A DNA stretch of 64,000 bases from 13-2-20CM-66-19 sp963760225 (GTDB lineage: Bacteria; Pseudomonadota; Gammaproteobacteria; Steroidobacterales; Steroidobacteraceae): assembly GCA_963760225.1 (NCBI GenBank), contig CAVXCD010000003.1:2154648-2218647 (forward strand), in the 5' to 3' direction. The position numbers were made by a program, and so were the translations under genes. The notes beneath the pieces are model-generated. The model saw only the letters and a list, made by a program, of their open reading frames with translations. It ran no database searches and was not told where the DNA came from. Every line of letters begins with the position of its first letter. The first letter of the stretch is position 1. Of this stretch, positions 1 through 9,417 are shown piece by piece.

Positions 1-670
1 TCTCGAAGTACACGTCGATGCCGCGCGGACACGCCGCGGCGAGCCGCGCCGCGAGCTCGGGCGCGCGGTGATCGAGGCACGCATCGAAGCCGAGGCTCTC
101 GGTCGCGTAGCGGCATTTGTCGCCTCCACCGGCGATACCGACGACCCGACACTCGCGGATCTTGGCGATCTGGCCGACGACCGAGCCGACCGCGCCGGTC
201 GCAGCGGCGACCACCACGGTCTCGCCGGCGCGCGGCTGGCCGATGTCGAGCAGACCCACGTAGGCCGTCAGCCCCGGCATGCCGAGCACGCCGAGCGCCC
301 AGGAGGGCGGCGCCAGCGCGGCATCGAGTTTAAGCAGGTCGCGCCCATCGGACAGCGCGTAGTCCTGCCAGCCGGCATTGGCCAGCACCAGGTCGCCGCG
401 CGCGAAATCCGCTACGCCGGACGCCTCGACCACACTCACCGTCTGCCCGGTCATCGGCGCACCGAGCTCCACGGGAGGCACGTACGAGCGCCCCTCGTTC
501 ATGCGGCCGCGCATGTAGGGATCGAGCGACAGCAGGCGCGTGCGCAGCAGCACCTGCCCGGGCCCGGCCACGGGGACGGGCAGCGTCTCGAGGCGAAAAT
601 CGGCGGCCACCGGCGCCCCCTGCGGACGCCGCGCGAGCACGATGCGCCGGTTGACCGCGGCCGCACTCAT
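1..670 (-). CDS. CurA-like NADP-dependent oxidoreductase (3' part cut by window edge)
   Basis: The reading frame starts with ATG at 670 and runs off the left edge without a stop, so about 223 residues are seen and the C-terminus is missing. The N-terminus carries NRRIVLARRPQGAP and then a medium-chain dehydrogenase fold with SLDPYMRGRMN and the dinucleotide-binding stretch AAATGAVGSVVGQ near residue 150. These match the zinc-free YncB/CurA and prostaglandin reductase family, which reduces the double bond of alpha,beta-unsaturated ketones with NADPH in the cytoplasm. The ATG overlaps the TGA of the upstream short-chain dehydrogenase (ATGA), so the two genes are very likely co-transcribed and translationally coupled. 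The exact substrate cannot be told from the sequence. Confidence 0.85.
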   Translation of the reverse strand, partial: MSAAAVNRRIVLARRPQGAPVAADFRLETLPVPVAGPGQVLLRTRLLSLDPYMRGRMNEGRSYVPPVELGAPMTGQTVSVVEASGVADFARGDLVLANAGWQDYALSDGRDLLKLDAALAPPSWALGVLGMPGLTAYVGLLDIGQPRAGETVVVAAATGAVGSVVGQIAKIRECRVVGIAGGGDKCRYATESLGFDACLDHRAPELAARLAAACPRGIDVYFE

Positions 671-1533
671 CGCAGGAACTCGACCTGCACCCCGGGCGGT
701 GCCGGCACGCTGGCATCGATGAACAGGTCCCCGAGCGGCACCGTCCCCGGCTCGACGCTGTAGGGCGCAAAGTCGCGCACGCCCGCCTCGTAAAGCACGC
801 TGTCGTCGATGAAGAACTGCCCGGTGCACTCGCGCGCCGCGCGGTGGAGGATCAGGTACGCCGCGTCTGCCACGATCTGCGGCTTGCGGCAGCGGCGCAG
901 CATCTGCGCACCGCCGAGCGCGAACTCCACGGCGGCCGTGGCGATGGTGGTGCGCGGCCACAGCGCATTGCAGCCGATGCCCTGCTCGCGGTACTCCGCG
1001 GCGAGCCCGAGCATGCACAGCGACATGCCGTACTTCGACAGCGAATACGCGAGGTGGCCCGCGAACCACTTCCGCTGCAGGTCGAGCGGCGGCGACAGCG
1101 TCAGGATGTGTGGGTTGGGCGCCTGCTTCAGATACGGCAGGCAGGCGCGCGAGGTGACGAAGGTGCCACGCGTGTTGATGTCCTGCATGAGATCGTAGCG
1201 GCGCATGTCGATCTCGACGGTCGACGCCAGATTGATCGCCGAGGCGTTGTTGATGCAGATGTCGATGCCGCCGAAGGTTTGCGCGCAGCGGCTCACCGCC
1301 GCCGTCACGCTCGCCTCCTCGCGCACGTCCACCACCAGCGGCAGTGCCCGGCCGCCGGCCTGCTCGATCTCGCGCGCGGCGGTGTAGATGGTGCCGGCGA
1401 GCTTCGGGTGCGGCTCGGCGGTCTTGGCGGCGATCGCGACGTTGGCGCCGTCAGCGGCCGCCCGCAGCGCGATCGCCAGGCCGATCCCGCGGCTCGCGCC
1501 GGTGATGAAGAGCGTCTTACCCGATAGACTCAC
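667..1533 (-). CDS. HSDL2-like short-chain dehydrogenase/reductase
   Basis: A 288-residue SDR. The Rossmann glycine motif TGASRGIG lies at residues 11-18, NNAS near 91, and the active-site YSLSK near 163. The segments following NNAS, the HILTLSPPLDL strand and the NALWPRTTIATAAVEF stretch are typical of the HSDL2 subgroup (hydroxysteroid dehydrogenase-like 2), which often acts on lipid or acyl substrates; bacterial members are usually annotated only as NAD(P)-dependent oxidoreductases. The catalytic Ser position reads as part of LSPP, as in other HSDL2 members. It sits just upstream of the CurA-like gene with a 4-base overlap. Family assignment is firm; the substrate is unknown. Confidence 0.85.
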   Translation of the reverse strand: MSLSGKTLFITGASRGIGLAIALRAAADGANVAIAAKTAEPHPKLAGTIYTAAREIEQAGGRALPLVVDVREEASVTAAVSRCAQTFGGIDICINNASAINLASTVEIDMRRYDLMQDINTRGTFVTSRACLPYLKQAPNPHILTLSPPLDLQRKWFAGHLAYSLSKYGMSLCMLGLAAEYREQGIGCNALWPRTTIATAAVEFALGGAQMLRRCRKPQIVADAAYLILHRAARECTGQFFIDDSVLYEAGVRDFAPYSVEPGTVPLGDLFIDASVPAPPGVQVEFLR

Positions 1534-1546
1534 GGTGGTGTTTCGT

Positions 1547-1972
1547 TTACCGCGGCGCGAGCCCGCAGTCTACCGCCGCCTTGAGCTCGATGCGGTTGCC
1601 CTCGGGGTCCGCGACGAAGAACGAGCGGCCCTCGCCCTGCGCGCCGTAGCGCGAACCCGGAGCCTGCGCGGCCACGCCGCGCGCGCGGAGCCAGGCGATC
1701 AGCTGCGGCTCCTCGAAGGGTGCAAGGGTGAGACAGAAGTGCTCGACGTTGCGGCCCGGCCCCGGCGGCTCGGGGCCGCCGAGCGGCCCGTCGATCCTCA
1801 CCAGATCGATGAGGCTGCGGCCGGCGCGCAGTTGCGTGAGGCCGAGCTCGGGCTGTTCGCGCTCGAGCGCACAGCCGAGTACGTCGCGGTAGAAGGCGAG
1901 CATCGACGGCAGCCGCTGCACCCGCAGCACGATGTGGTCGATGCCCTGCACGCTGAACGGATGATGCGACAC
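1547..1972 (-). CDS. VOC family (glyoxalase-like) protein
   Basis: A 141-residue protein beginning with GTG at 1972 (MSHHPFSVQGIDH). The single-domain vicinal-oxygen-chelate pattern is clear: IDHIVLRV at the start, FYRDVLGC, then a second half with NVEHFCLTL and the closing DPEGNRIELK. The conserved His in IDH, His in EHF and Glu in IELK are the expected metal ligands of this fold. Members include glyoxalase I, fosfomycin-resistance and extradiol dioxygenase-like proteins; this one resembles the small YaeR/virulence-protein type. The frame is open far upstream, but upstream residues are arginine-rich shadow, so the GTG is chosen because the fold begins there. It lies 13 bases from the SDR gene, on the same strand. 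Confidence 0.8.
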   Translation of the reverse strand: MSHHPFSVQGIDHIVLRVQRLPSMLAFYRDVLGCALEREQPELGLTQLRAGRSLIDLVRIDGPLGGPEPPGPGRNVEHFCLTLAPFEEPQLIAWLRARGVAAQAPGSRYGAQGEGRSFFVADPEGNRIELKAAVDCGLAPR

Positions 1973-1998
1973 CGCCGCGACTCCCTGACCGGTACGAC

Positions 1999-2733
1999 CT
2001 AGGATCCGCAGGCCTTGCCGTGGTCCGGCCGCGCACCTGCCGCCTTGGCGGCAGCTTCCGTCATGTACTGACCCTCCTTGGTCTTGCCGTACCAGCGGTC
2101 GCTCGGACAGTGGTAGACCTTGCTGGCGGTATTGACCCACACCTGTCCCGGCCCGCCGCCCGGCGCCGCCTGAGCCGCAGGCTTCGCGGCCGTGGTCGCG
2201 GCCGGCGATGCGGCGGCCGCGGCACTCTTCGGCGCCGGGGCCGCCGGCGCGGCCGGTGCGGACGCTGCGGGCGCGCTTGCCGCAGAGGCGGGCGCGGCCG
2301 ACGTCGCGCCGCCCGCCGCGGTGCTGCCTGCGGAGGCCGACTTCTTCACTCCGCCGTGACCGCTGCAGGCGCCACGACCACTGTGGGTGCTGGTCGTGCC
2401 GTCGTTGCACATCACGCTCGCCGCGCTGCTGGCCGATGCCGGCGCGCCGGACGTCGCCGTGCCGCCGCTGCTCGCCGAGGGGGCTGCCGCCGGCGCACTG
2501 CTGGAGGTGGCGCCCCCCGCGGCCGTGCCGGCCGCCGCGGTGGCGCTCTTGTCGATGCCCCCGTGACCGCTGCAGGCGCCGCGACCGCCGTGCGGCGAGG
2601 TGGTGCCGTCCTTGCAGATGACCGCGGTGGCTGCGGCCGTGCTGTCGGCCTGCGCCAGCGCCGGTGCCGGCACCCCGATCAGCGCGCCCAGCAGCACGCC
2701 ACCCATGAGACCTTTAAGACGCGCGAGTTTCAT
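1999..2733 (-). CDS. secreted protein with two DUF3761-type motifs and Ala/Ser/Thr linkers
   Basis: A 244-residue protein beginning at ATG 2733, preceded by a lower-GC leader. Residues 1-26 form a Sec signal peptide (basic start, GGVLLGALIG core, ALAQA cleavage region). Two near-identical copies of a short motif, C-x-DGTTS-x5-GRGACSGHGG, start near residues 39 and 108 and are joined by long Ala/Ser/Thr/Gly linkers. A C-terminal piece has VWVNTASKVYHCPSDRWYGKT, a small cysteine-containing motif often found alone in proteobacterial periplasmic proteins. The C-DGT and GACS-HGG core matches DUF3761, whose function is unknown. The duplication of the motif plus the added C-terminal module is unusual. 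Export to the periplasm is inferred from the signal peptide. Confidence 0.75.
   Translation of the reverse strand: MKLARLKGLMGGVLLGALIGVPAPALAQADSTAAATAVICKDGTTSPHGGRGACSGHGGIDKSATAAAGTAAGGATSSSAPAAAPSASSGGTATSGAPASASSAASVMCNDGTTSTHSGRGACSGHGGVKKSASAGSTAAGGATSAAPASAASAPAASAPAAPAAPAPKSAAAAASPAATTAAKPAAQAAPGGGPGQVWVNTASKVYHCPSDRWYGKTKEGQYMTEAAAKAAGARPDHGKACGS
2354..2580. repeat. diverged direct repeat encoding the two DUF3761 motifs
   Basis: The 20-base core CCGTGACCGCTGCAGGCGCC is present identically at 2354-2373 and 2561-2580, inside longer imperfect copies of about 60 bases. Each encodes one CxDGTTS...GACSGHGG motif on the minus strand, consistent with an internal duplication within the gene. 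Confidence 0.85.
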
Positions 2734-2855
2734 ATGCGACCTCGTCGAGGTTACGAATTGTTGCGCGCAGCGAGAATAGCGCAACCGCAAGGCGGCGCGC
2801 AGATGGCGTAGTACCCTTAGGTTCCATGATCTGCAACGCAAGGAGTCGGGCATCG

Positions 2856-3893
2856 ATGAGTAAGCGTTCCGCTGCCGCGCTGTACGGGCTGCTCGCCATC
2901 GCCGCACTCGCATCACCGGCCCGGGCGGAGTGGATGCAGCGCACCGAGGCGATCATGGGCACGCGCTGCTACGTGGAGCTATGGGCGGAGGATCCGGTCA
3001 AGGGGAACGAGGCGATCGATGCGGTCATGGCCGAGTTCCGCCGCATCGACGATCTCATGAGCCATTACAAGCCCGAGAGCCAGCTGTCGCAGATCAACGC
3101 GCACGCCAACGACGAGCCGGTGCAGGTCGACAAGGAGCTGTTCGATCTCATCAAGCTGTCGACCCACTACTCGCAGATCACCGAAGGGGCCTTCGACATC
3201 ACCTACGCGAGCGTCGGCTATCTCTACGACTACCGGCGGCACATCCACCCGACCGAGGAGCAGATCCGCCAGGCGCTGCCGGCCGTCAACTGGCGCAACA
3301 TGCAGTTCGACGAGACGCACCATACCGTGCGCTTCGAGCACCCGGGGATGCGCATCGACCTCGGCGGGATCGGCAAGGGCTACGCGGTCGACCGCGGCAC
3401 GGAGATCCTCCAGGCACGCGGCATCCGCCACGCGCTGGTCACCGCCGGCGGCGACAGCCGCATCATCGGCGATCGCCTCGGCCGGCCGTGGCTGGTGGCG
3501 ATCCGCCACCCCGATGATCCGAGCAAGGTGGTCACGCGCATTCCGTTGTCGGACAGCGCCGTGTCGACCTCCGGAGACTACGAGCGCTACTTCGACGAGG
3601 ACGGGGTGCGTTACCACCACATCATCGATCCGCACACCGGCCACTCGGCCAGCCGGGTGCGCAGCGCCACCGTCATGGCGCCGACGGCGACGCAGACCGA
3701 CGGTATGTCCAAGACCGCCTTCGTGCTCGGGGCGGACAAGGCGCTCGAGATCATCAACCGCATGCCCGAATACGATGCGGTGTTCGTGCTGCCCGACGGG
3801 CGCATGATGTGGTCGGACGGGCTGCGCCCGCCAGCGGCGCGCCCCGGGGGCGCGCCGGCGTCTACTGCGGCGAGCCCCCGTGTGCCGCCTTGA
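2856..3893 (+). CDS. apbE: FAD:protein FMN transferase ApbE
   Basis: A 345-residue protein. ATG 2856 is preferred over ATG 2826 because AGGAG lies at 2841-2845 and a signal peptide (LLAIAALASPARAE) follows directly. ApbE transfers FMN from FAD to a Thr/Ser of target flavoproteins, such as NqrB/NqrC and RnfG, in the periplasm using Mg2+. Visible family motifs are MGTRCYVELWA near 35, the FAD/Mg-binding DLGGIGKGYAVD near 178, AGGDSRIIG near 207, HHIIDPHTG near 262 and TDGMSKTAFVLG near 285. No lipobox Cys is evident, so the protein is probably soluble or anchored by its uncleaved signal. No Nqr or Rnf subunit is in the window. Its 3' end overlaps the convergent DUF2934 gene by 32 bases. Confidence 0.93.
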   Translation: MSKRSAAALYGLLAIAALASPARAEWMQRTEAIMGTRCYVELWAEDPVKGNEAIDAVMAEFRRIDDLMSHYKPESQLSQINAHANDEPVQVDKELFDLIKLSTHYSQITEGAFDITYASVGYLYDYRRHIHPTEEQIRQALPAVNWRNMQFDETHHTVRFEHPGMRIDLGGIGKGYAVDRGTEILQARGIRHALVTAGGDSRIIGDRLGRPWLVAIRHPDDPSKVVTRIPLSDSAVSTSGDYERYFDEDGVRYHHIIDPHTGHSASRVRSATVMAPTATQTDGMSKTAFVLGADKALEIINRMPEYDAVFVLPDGRMMWSDGLRPPAARPGGAPASTAASPRVPP

Positions 3894-4143
3894 GCAGCGC
3901 GTCGACCTCGAGCTCCGCGGCCAGCCAGTCCTCGGTCTCATGACCGGGGGCAAAGCCGCGGCGCTCGGCGCGCAGGTAAGCGCTCTGGGCGATCAGCGCG
4001 CGGCGCGCCTCACGCGTCACGGCGGTGCGCGGTGCTGCGGGTACTGCGGGAACGCTGCGGGTTGGCGGGCGGCCGGGCGCGGCGGTTTGCGCGCGCCCGG
4101 GATCGGCACGCTTGGGGATATCAGGCGGACGACGATTGGCCAT
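3862..4143 (-). CDS. DUF2934 domain protein
   Basis: A 93-residue protein starting at ATG 4143, with a strong AAGGAGGAG Shine-Dalgarno a few bases upstream. The first 45 residues are rich in Arg, Pro and Ala and look disordered. The second half, with ARRALIAQSAYLRAERRG followed by HETEDWLAAELEVDALL, matches the short DUF2934 helix pair (A-Y-x3-ERRG...WLAAE). The function of this family is not known; members often lie near glycogen or cell-wall sugar genes. Here it follows galU on the same strand with a gap of about 140 bases. The last 32 bases overlap the end of apbE on the other strand. Confidence 0.75.
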   Translation of the reverse strand: MANRRPPDIPKRADPGRAQTAAPGRPPTRSVPAVPAAPRTAVTREARRALIAQSAYLRAERRGFAPGHETEDWLAAELEVDALLKAAHGGSPQ

Positions 4144-4283
4144 AGGCTCCTCCTTGGGCTGCTGCCGCGCACTGTGCGCGCCTGCGCGGCAGGCGCGCAA
4201 GCGCAGCTGAAGAAAATTCACCGCGCGAAAATGCCACGGCGGCGCGCGCCGCGCGCCGCCAGCGCCAGCGTGCGGGGCTTGGC

Positions 4284-5288
4284 TTACGAGCGCGGCGCGC
4301 CGCGCGTGCCCGCGGCGCTGCGGCGGCGGCCCGAGCCGCGCGCCACGGCTGCGGCGCTCATGGCGCGGCGCCGTGCACCGCTGCCGTTGCTCGTCGCCAG
4401 CGCTGCCGCCGAGACGTCGAGCGCGCGCAGGTAGCGGCGGAAATCGCGGCCGAGCTGCGGATGAGCGAGCGCATACTCGACGGTGGCCTGCAGGTAGCCG
4501 AGCTTGCTGCCGCAGTCGTAGCGCTTGCCTTCGAAGCGATAGGCGTACACCGCCTCCTCGCGCATCAGTGCGGCGATGCCGTCGGTGAGCTGGATCTCCC
4601 CGCCGGCGCCCTGTCCGATCCTCTCCAGGTGCCCGAAGATCGCCGGCGAGAGCACGTAGCGTCCGACCACCGCCAGCGTCGAGGGCGCCACGGCGGGCTT
4701 GGGCTTTTCCACGATGCTGCGCACGCGACTGGTCGGCGAGCCGTCCGCCTCGACTGCCACGATGCCGTATTTCTCGGTGTCCTGGCGCGGCACCGACTGC
4801 ACGCCAAGGACGCTGGCGCGCTTGGCTTCGTACACCTGGGCCATCTGCGCAAGACAGGCCACCTCGCTGCGGATGAGGTCGTCGGCGAGGTGCACGAAGA
4901 ACGGCTCGTTGCCGACCGCCGGCTGCGCGCACAGCACCGCGTGACCCAAGCCGAGTGGCGCCGGCTGGCGGATGTAGATGCACGAAGCATATGAGGGCAG
5001 CACACTGCGCAGCTGGTTGAGCAGGTCGCTGCGGCCCTGCTGCTGCAGCAACAGTTCCAGCTCCTGGTCGGAATCGAAGTGATCCTCGATGGCGCGCTTG
5101 GAGGCGCCGGTGATGAACACCAGGCGGCGCGCGCCGGCGGCGAGCGCCTCCTCGACCGCGTACTGAATGAGCGGCTTGTCGACGACCGGCAGCATTTCCT
5201 TCGGACTCGCCTTGGTCGCCGGCAGGAAGCGCGTGCCGCGCCCGGCGACCGGAAACACCGCGGTGCGGATCGGGGATCGGACACTCAT
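4284..5288 (-). CDS. galU: UTP-glucose-1-phosphate uridylyltransferase GalU
   Basis: A 334-residue protein. GalU makes UDP-glucose from UTP and glucose-1-phosphate in the cytoplasm, feeding LPS, exopolysaccharide and glycolipid synthesis. The nucleotidyltransferase signature GRGTRFLPATKASPKEMLPV is at residues 15-34, followed by VDKPLIQYAVEEA; EKP near 200 and the GGEIQLTDGI stretch near 240 are also typical. ATG 5288 is chosen for the GGAG eight bases upstream; an earlier in-frame ATG at 5366 would give an ATGA overlap with lapB but adds only low-complexity sequence. The last 45 or so residues form a basic Ser/Ala/Arg tail that ordinary GalU proteins lack. It follows lapB, which fits an envelope-synthesis role. 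Confidence 0.93.
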   Translation of the reverse strand: MSVRSPIRTAVFPVAGRGTRFLPATKASPKEMLPVVDKPLIQYAVEEALAAGARRLVFITGASKRAIEDHFDSDQELELLLQQQGRSDLLNQLRSVLPSYASCIYIRQPAPLGLGHAVLCAQPAVGNEPFFVHLADDLIRSEVACLAQMAQVYEAKRASVLGVQSVPRQDTEKYGIVAVEADGSPTSRVRSIVEKPKPAVAPSTLAVVGRYVLSPAIFGHLERIGQGAGGEIQLTDGIAALMREEAVYAYRFEGKRYDCGSKLGYLQATVEYALAHPQLGRDFRRYLRALDVSAAALATSNGSGARRRAMSAAAVARGSGRRRSAAGTRGAPRS

Positions 5289-5362
5289 GGCTATTTCTCC
5301 GCGGCCCTGCGGCTCCGGCGGCGCCGCGGATGCGGCGCGCGGCGCGCGTTGCGCCCGCCTCT

Positions 5363-6493
5363 TCATGACAGACGCACCGCGTGGTCGGCGCGCTCGGCCC
5401 ACTTGAACACCGCCGGGCACATGCTGTCCCAGGAGCGGCACTTCGGGCAGCGCCAGTACCAGCCGACGCTGTTCAACCCACACTCGTCGCATTGATAACG
5501 CCCGCCGGCATCGCCGATGCGGGTCAGCAGCACCGACAGCGAGCTCGCCTCCGCGGCCGATTCCAGGCCGCAGCCGAAGTCGGCGGTGATCCCTGGCAGT
5601 CGTGCCACCTCATCGGGCGGCACCGCGGTCGCGAGCAGCCAGGCGAGCTGCAGTGGCGTGACGCGGCCGCTCTGCCGCAGCCGCTGCCCGAGCTCCTGCA
5701 GCACGTTGCCGCTGGCGGTCTCGCGGGCGATGGCGAGCACCGCGGGAATGATCTCGAGGGCGAGACCCGGGGCGGTCTCGAGCGCCTGCAGGTAGAGCAC
5801 CAGCGCACCGGCGGCGTCGCCGGCGCGCTGCGCCAGCCGCGCGCTCAGCATGTCCGCGCGCGGCAGCAGCCCCTGGTGCGTGCGCGCCTGGCGCAGCAGC
5901 GTGTGCGCGCGCTCAGGCTCGCCCTGCAGCAGCGCGTGCTCGGCGAGCTCGCACAGGTAGTGCGCCGCCACGCGGCCGCGCTCCTGCTGCACCGCCGGTG
6001 GCAGCTCGTGAAATACCTTGAGCGCCTTCGCCCAGTCCGCCTGCGCCTCGTAGATGCTCACCAGGTGATCGAGCGCGGCGCGCCGGTACTCGCGCGACGC
6101 GGCCAGCTCCTCGAGCACGCGCTCCGCGCGGTCCATCAGGCCCGCGCTCTGGTAGTCGAGCGCCAGTGCGAAGGCCGCCTTGTCGGCCAGCCCGCCGCCC
6201 TGCTCGCGCAGCCGCGAGTGGATGGCGATCGCGCGGTCGACCTCGCCACGGCGGCGGAACAGGCTCCCCAGCGCGAATTGGATCTCGGCGGCGTCGTCGT
6301 CGGCTTCGGCCATGCGCGCGAAGATCTCGGCTGCATGATCGAAGCGGTCGTTGATGAGGTGATCGAGGCCCACGTAGTAATCGCGCGGCAGCCGCACGAT
6401 GCGCGCGGCGCCGTTGCGACGCCCGAGAAACCACGCGGCCAGTCCCACCAGGATGAAGGCCAGCGCAAGCAGCAGTGGCGGCAGCTCGAACAT
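5363..6493 (-). CDS. lapB: lipopolysaccharide assembly protein LapB (YciM)
   Basis: A 376-residue inner-membrane protein. LapB is a TPR scaffold that helps FtsH degrade LpxC and so sets LPS synthesis. One N-terminal membrane helix (PPLLLALAFILVGLAAWFLG) anchors it, and it is followed by RDYYVGLDHLINDRFDHA, the family hallmark, and several TPR repeats between residues 45 and 300. The C-terminus holds a rubredoxin-like metal-binding knuckle with paired cysteines, CDECGLNS and CPKCRSWDSMCP. The ATG at 6493 lies 94 bases after ihfB. In many relatives a lapA gene (DUF1049) sits between ihfB and lapB; here there is no room for it. Confidence 0.95.
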   Translation of the reverse strand: MFELPPLLLALAFILVGLAAWFLGRRNGAARIVRLPRDYYVGLDHLINDRFDHAAEIFARMAEADDDAAEIQFALGSLFRRRGEVDRAIAIHSRLREQGGGLADKAAFALALDYQSAGLMDRAERVLEELAASREYRRAALDHLVSIYEAQADWAKALKVFHELPPAVQQERGRVAAHYLCELAEHALLQGEPERAHTLLRQARTHQGLLPRADMLSARLAQRAGDAAGALVLYLQALETAPGLALEIIPAVLAIARETASGNVLQELGQRLRQSGRVTPLQLAWLLATAVPPDEVARLPGITADFGCGLESAAEASSLSVLLTRIGDAGGRYQCDECGLNSVGWYWRCPKCRSWDSMCPAVFKWAERADHAVRLS

Positions 6494-6587
6494 TGGTTGG
6501 GACGATAGCAGCTATAGGCGACAGCGATAAGGCACGCCGCGCGGACCGGGGCCTGGGCGGTGCGCCGGCCGCGGCACGCGCTGCGCT

Positions 6588-6890
6588 TCAGTCGCGGATC
6601 GGGCGGTCGGCGCCGTCGTTGACGCGCTCGCGCAGGTCCTTGCCGGGCTTGAAGTGCGGTACGTGCTTGCCCGAGAGCGCCACGGCTTCGCCGGTCTTGG
6701 GATTGCGCCCCTGGCGCGGCGGACGGAAGTGCAGCGAGAAGCTGCCGAAGCCGCGGATCTCGATGCGCTCGCCCTGCGAGAGCGCATCGCTCATGATCTC
6801 GAGGATCTGCTTCAGCGCAAGCTCGACATCCTTCGCCGGCAGATGTTTCTGCTTGGCGGTGATGATCTCGATGAGTTCCGACTTGGTCAT
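6588..6890 (-). CDS. ihfB: integration host factor subunit beta
   Basis: A 100-residue DNA-bending protein of the HU/IHF family, pairing with IhfA to make sharp bends at specific sites for recombination, replication and promoter architecture. The start MTKSELIE, the RIEIRGFGSFSLHFRPPRQGRNPKTGE arm region and the end FKPGKDLRERV are typical of the beta subunit; the Pro at the tip of the beta arm (RNPKTGE) intercalates DNA in the family. It begins 5 bases after the rpsA stop, the standard rpsA-ihfB arrangement of gammaproteobacteria, so it is expected to be co-transcribed with rpsA. Confidence 0.96.
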   Translation of the reverse strand: MTKSELIEIITAKQKHLPAKDVELALKQILEIMSDALSQGERIEIRGFGSFSLHFRPPRQGRNPKTGEAVALSGKHVPHFKPGKDLRERVNDGADRPIRD

Positions 6891-6895
6891 TGCCG

Positions 6896-8578
<1,683 letters not shown>

Positions 8579-8646
8579 ACCTTCACTTGTGCCACAGGTA
8601 GTGGCGTGCCGCTGGATCCTCTATCCATGAGGACCAGGAAACCCTT

Positions 8647-8668
8647 GAAAGGCCCCGCATCCGGCGGG
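8647..8668 (-). terminator. hairpin between cmk and rpsA, possible weak terminator
   Basis: On the minus strand CCCGC-CGGAT-GCGGG forms a five-pair stem, followed by GCCTTTC. The U-run is short, so this is either a weak terminator of cmk transcripts or part of a structured rpsA leader. Confidence 0.4.
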
Positions 8669-8712
8669 ACCGCCTGCAAATCATCCGTCCTGGCGCGCGC
8701 GCCGCGCGGCGC

Positions 8713-9417
8713 TCACGGCCACAGCCGCCGCGCGCCCATCATCTGCAACACCCGGCCCACCACCTCGTCCACCGACAGGGCGGTCGAGTCGATCACGCAG
8801 GCGTCGGGCGCAGCCTTCAACGGGGCGACCTCGCGGGTCTCATCCCTGCGATCCCGCTCGGCTATCTCGCGCGAAAGGGCGGGAAGGCTAACATCAGATC
8901 CCTTTTCTTTCAACTGCTTATGCCGCCGCAGCGCCCGCTCCTGGGCGCTCGCGGTCAGGAAGATCTTCAGATCCGCGCCGGGGAATACGACAGTGCCCAT
9001 ATCACGGCCGTCGGCAACCAGCCCGGGGAGCCTGGCGAAGGCCCGCTGCCGCGCCAGGAGCGCCTGGCGTACCTGCGGCCAGGCGGCCACGCGCGAGGCG
9101 CCCTGCCCGGCTTTCTCCGAGCGAACCTGCGCCGTCACGTCGCGACCGTCGAGCAGGATACGCTCCTGCCCGTCCGCAGCGGCGCCGAAGTCGACGGCCA
9201 TGCGCGCGGCGAGCCCGGCGTGGACTGCGGCGTCGTCCTGCGCCGCCCCCGCGAGGTCGCCCGCGACCGCCACCAGCCGATAGAGCGCGCCGCTGTCGAG
9301 CAGGTGCCAGCCGACCTGGCGGGCAACGGCGCGGCTGATGGTGCCCTTGCCCGAGCCGCTCGGACCGTCGATGGTGACGACCGGGCAGCGCCGCGGCGCG
9401 CTGCGCGGCGCGCTCAC
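8713..9417 (-). CDS. cmk: cytidylate kinase
   Basis: A 234-residue cytoplasmic kinase that phosphorylates CMP and dCMP to the diphosphates. The P-loop GPSGSGKGTISRAVA is at residues 19-33, LLDSGALYRLVA follows, and the CMP-binding DGRDMGTVVFPGADLKIFLTAS region lies near 143-163. The lid region RRHKQLKEKGSDVS is also present. Its ATG overlaps the end of aroA by four bases (ATGA), and rpsA follows after about 130 bases, matching the aroA-cmk-rpsA order found widely in gammaproteobacteria. Confidence 0.96.
   Translation of the reverse strand: MSAPRSAPRRCPVVTIDGPSGSGKGTISRAVARQVGWHLLDSGALYRLVAVAGDLAGAAQDDAAVHAGLAARMAVDFGAAADGQERILLDGRDVTAQVRSEKAGQGASRVAAWPQVRQALLARQRAFARLPGLVADGRDMGTVVFPGADLKIFLTASAQERALRRHKQLKEKGSDVSLPALSREIAERDRRDETREVAPLKAAPDACVIDSTALSVDEVVGRVLQMMGARRLWP

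Noticed and set aside
2826..2855. Upstream ATG 2826 as the apbE start
   Set aside because: It would add ten polar residues before the signal peptide, and the Shine-Dalgarno at 2841-2845 fits ATG 2856.
2856..3893. A flavinylation target of ApbE within the window
   Set aside because: No protein here carries the S/T-G-A-T/S type target motif in a fitting context, and no Nqr or Rnf gene is present.
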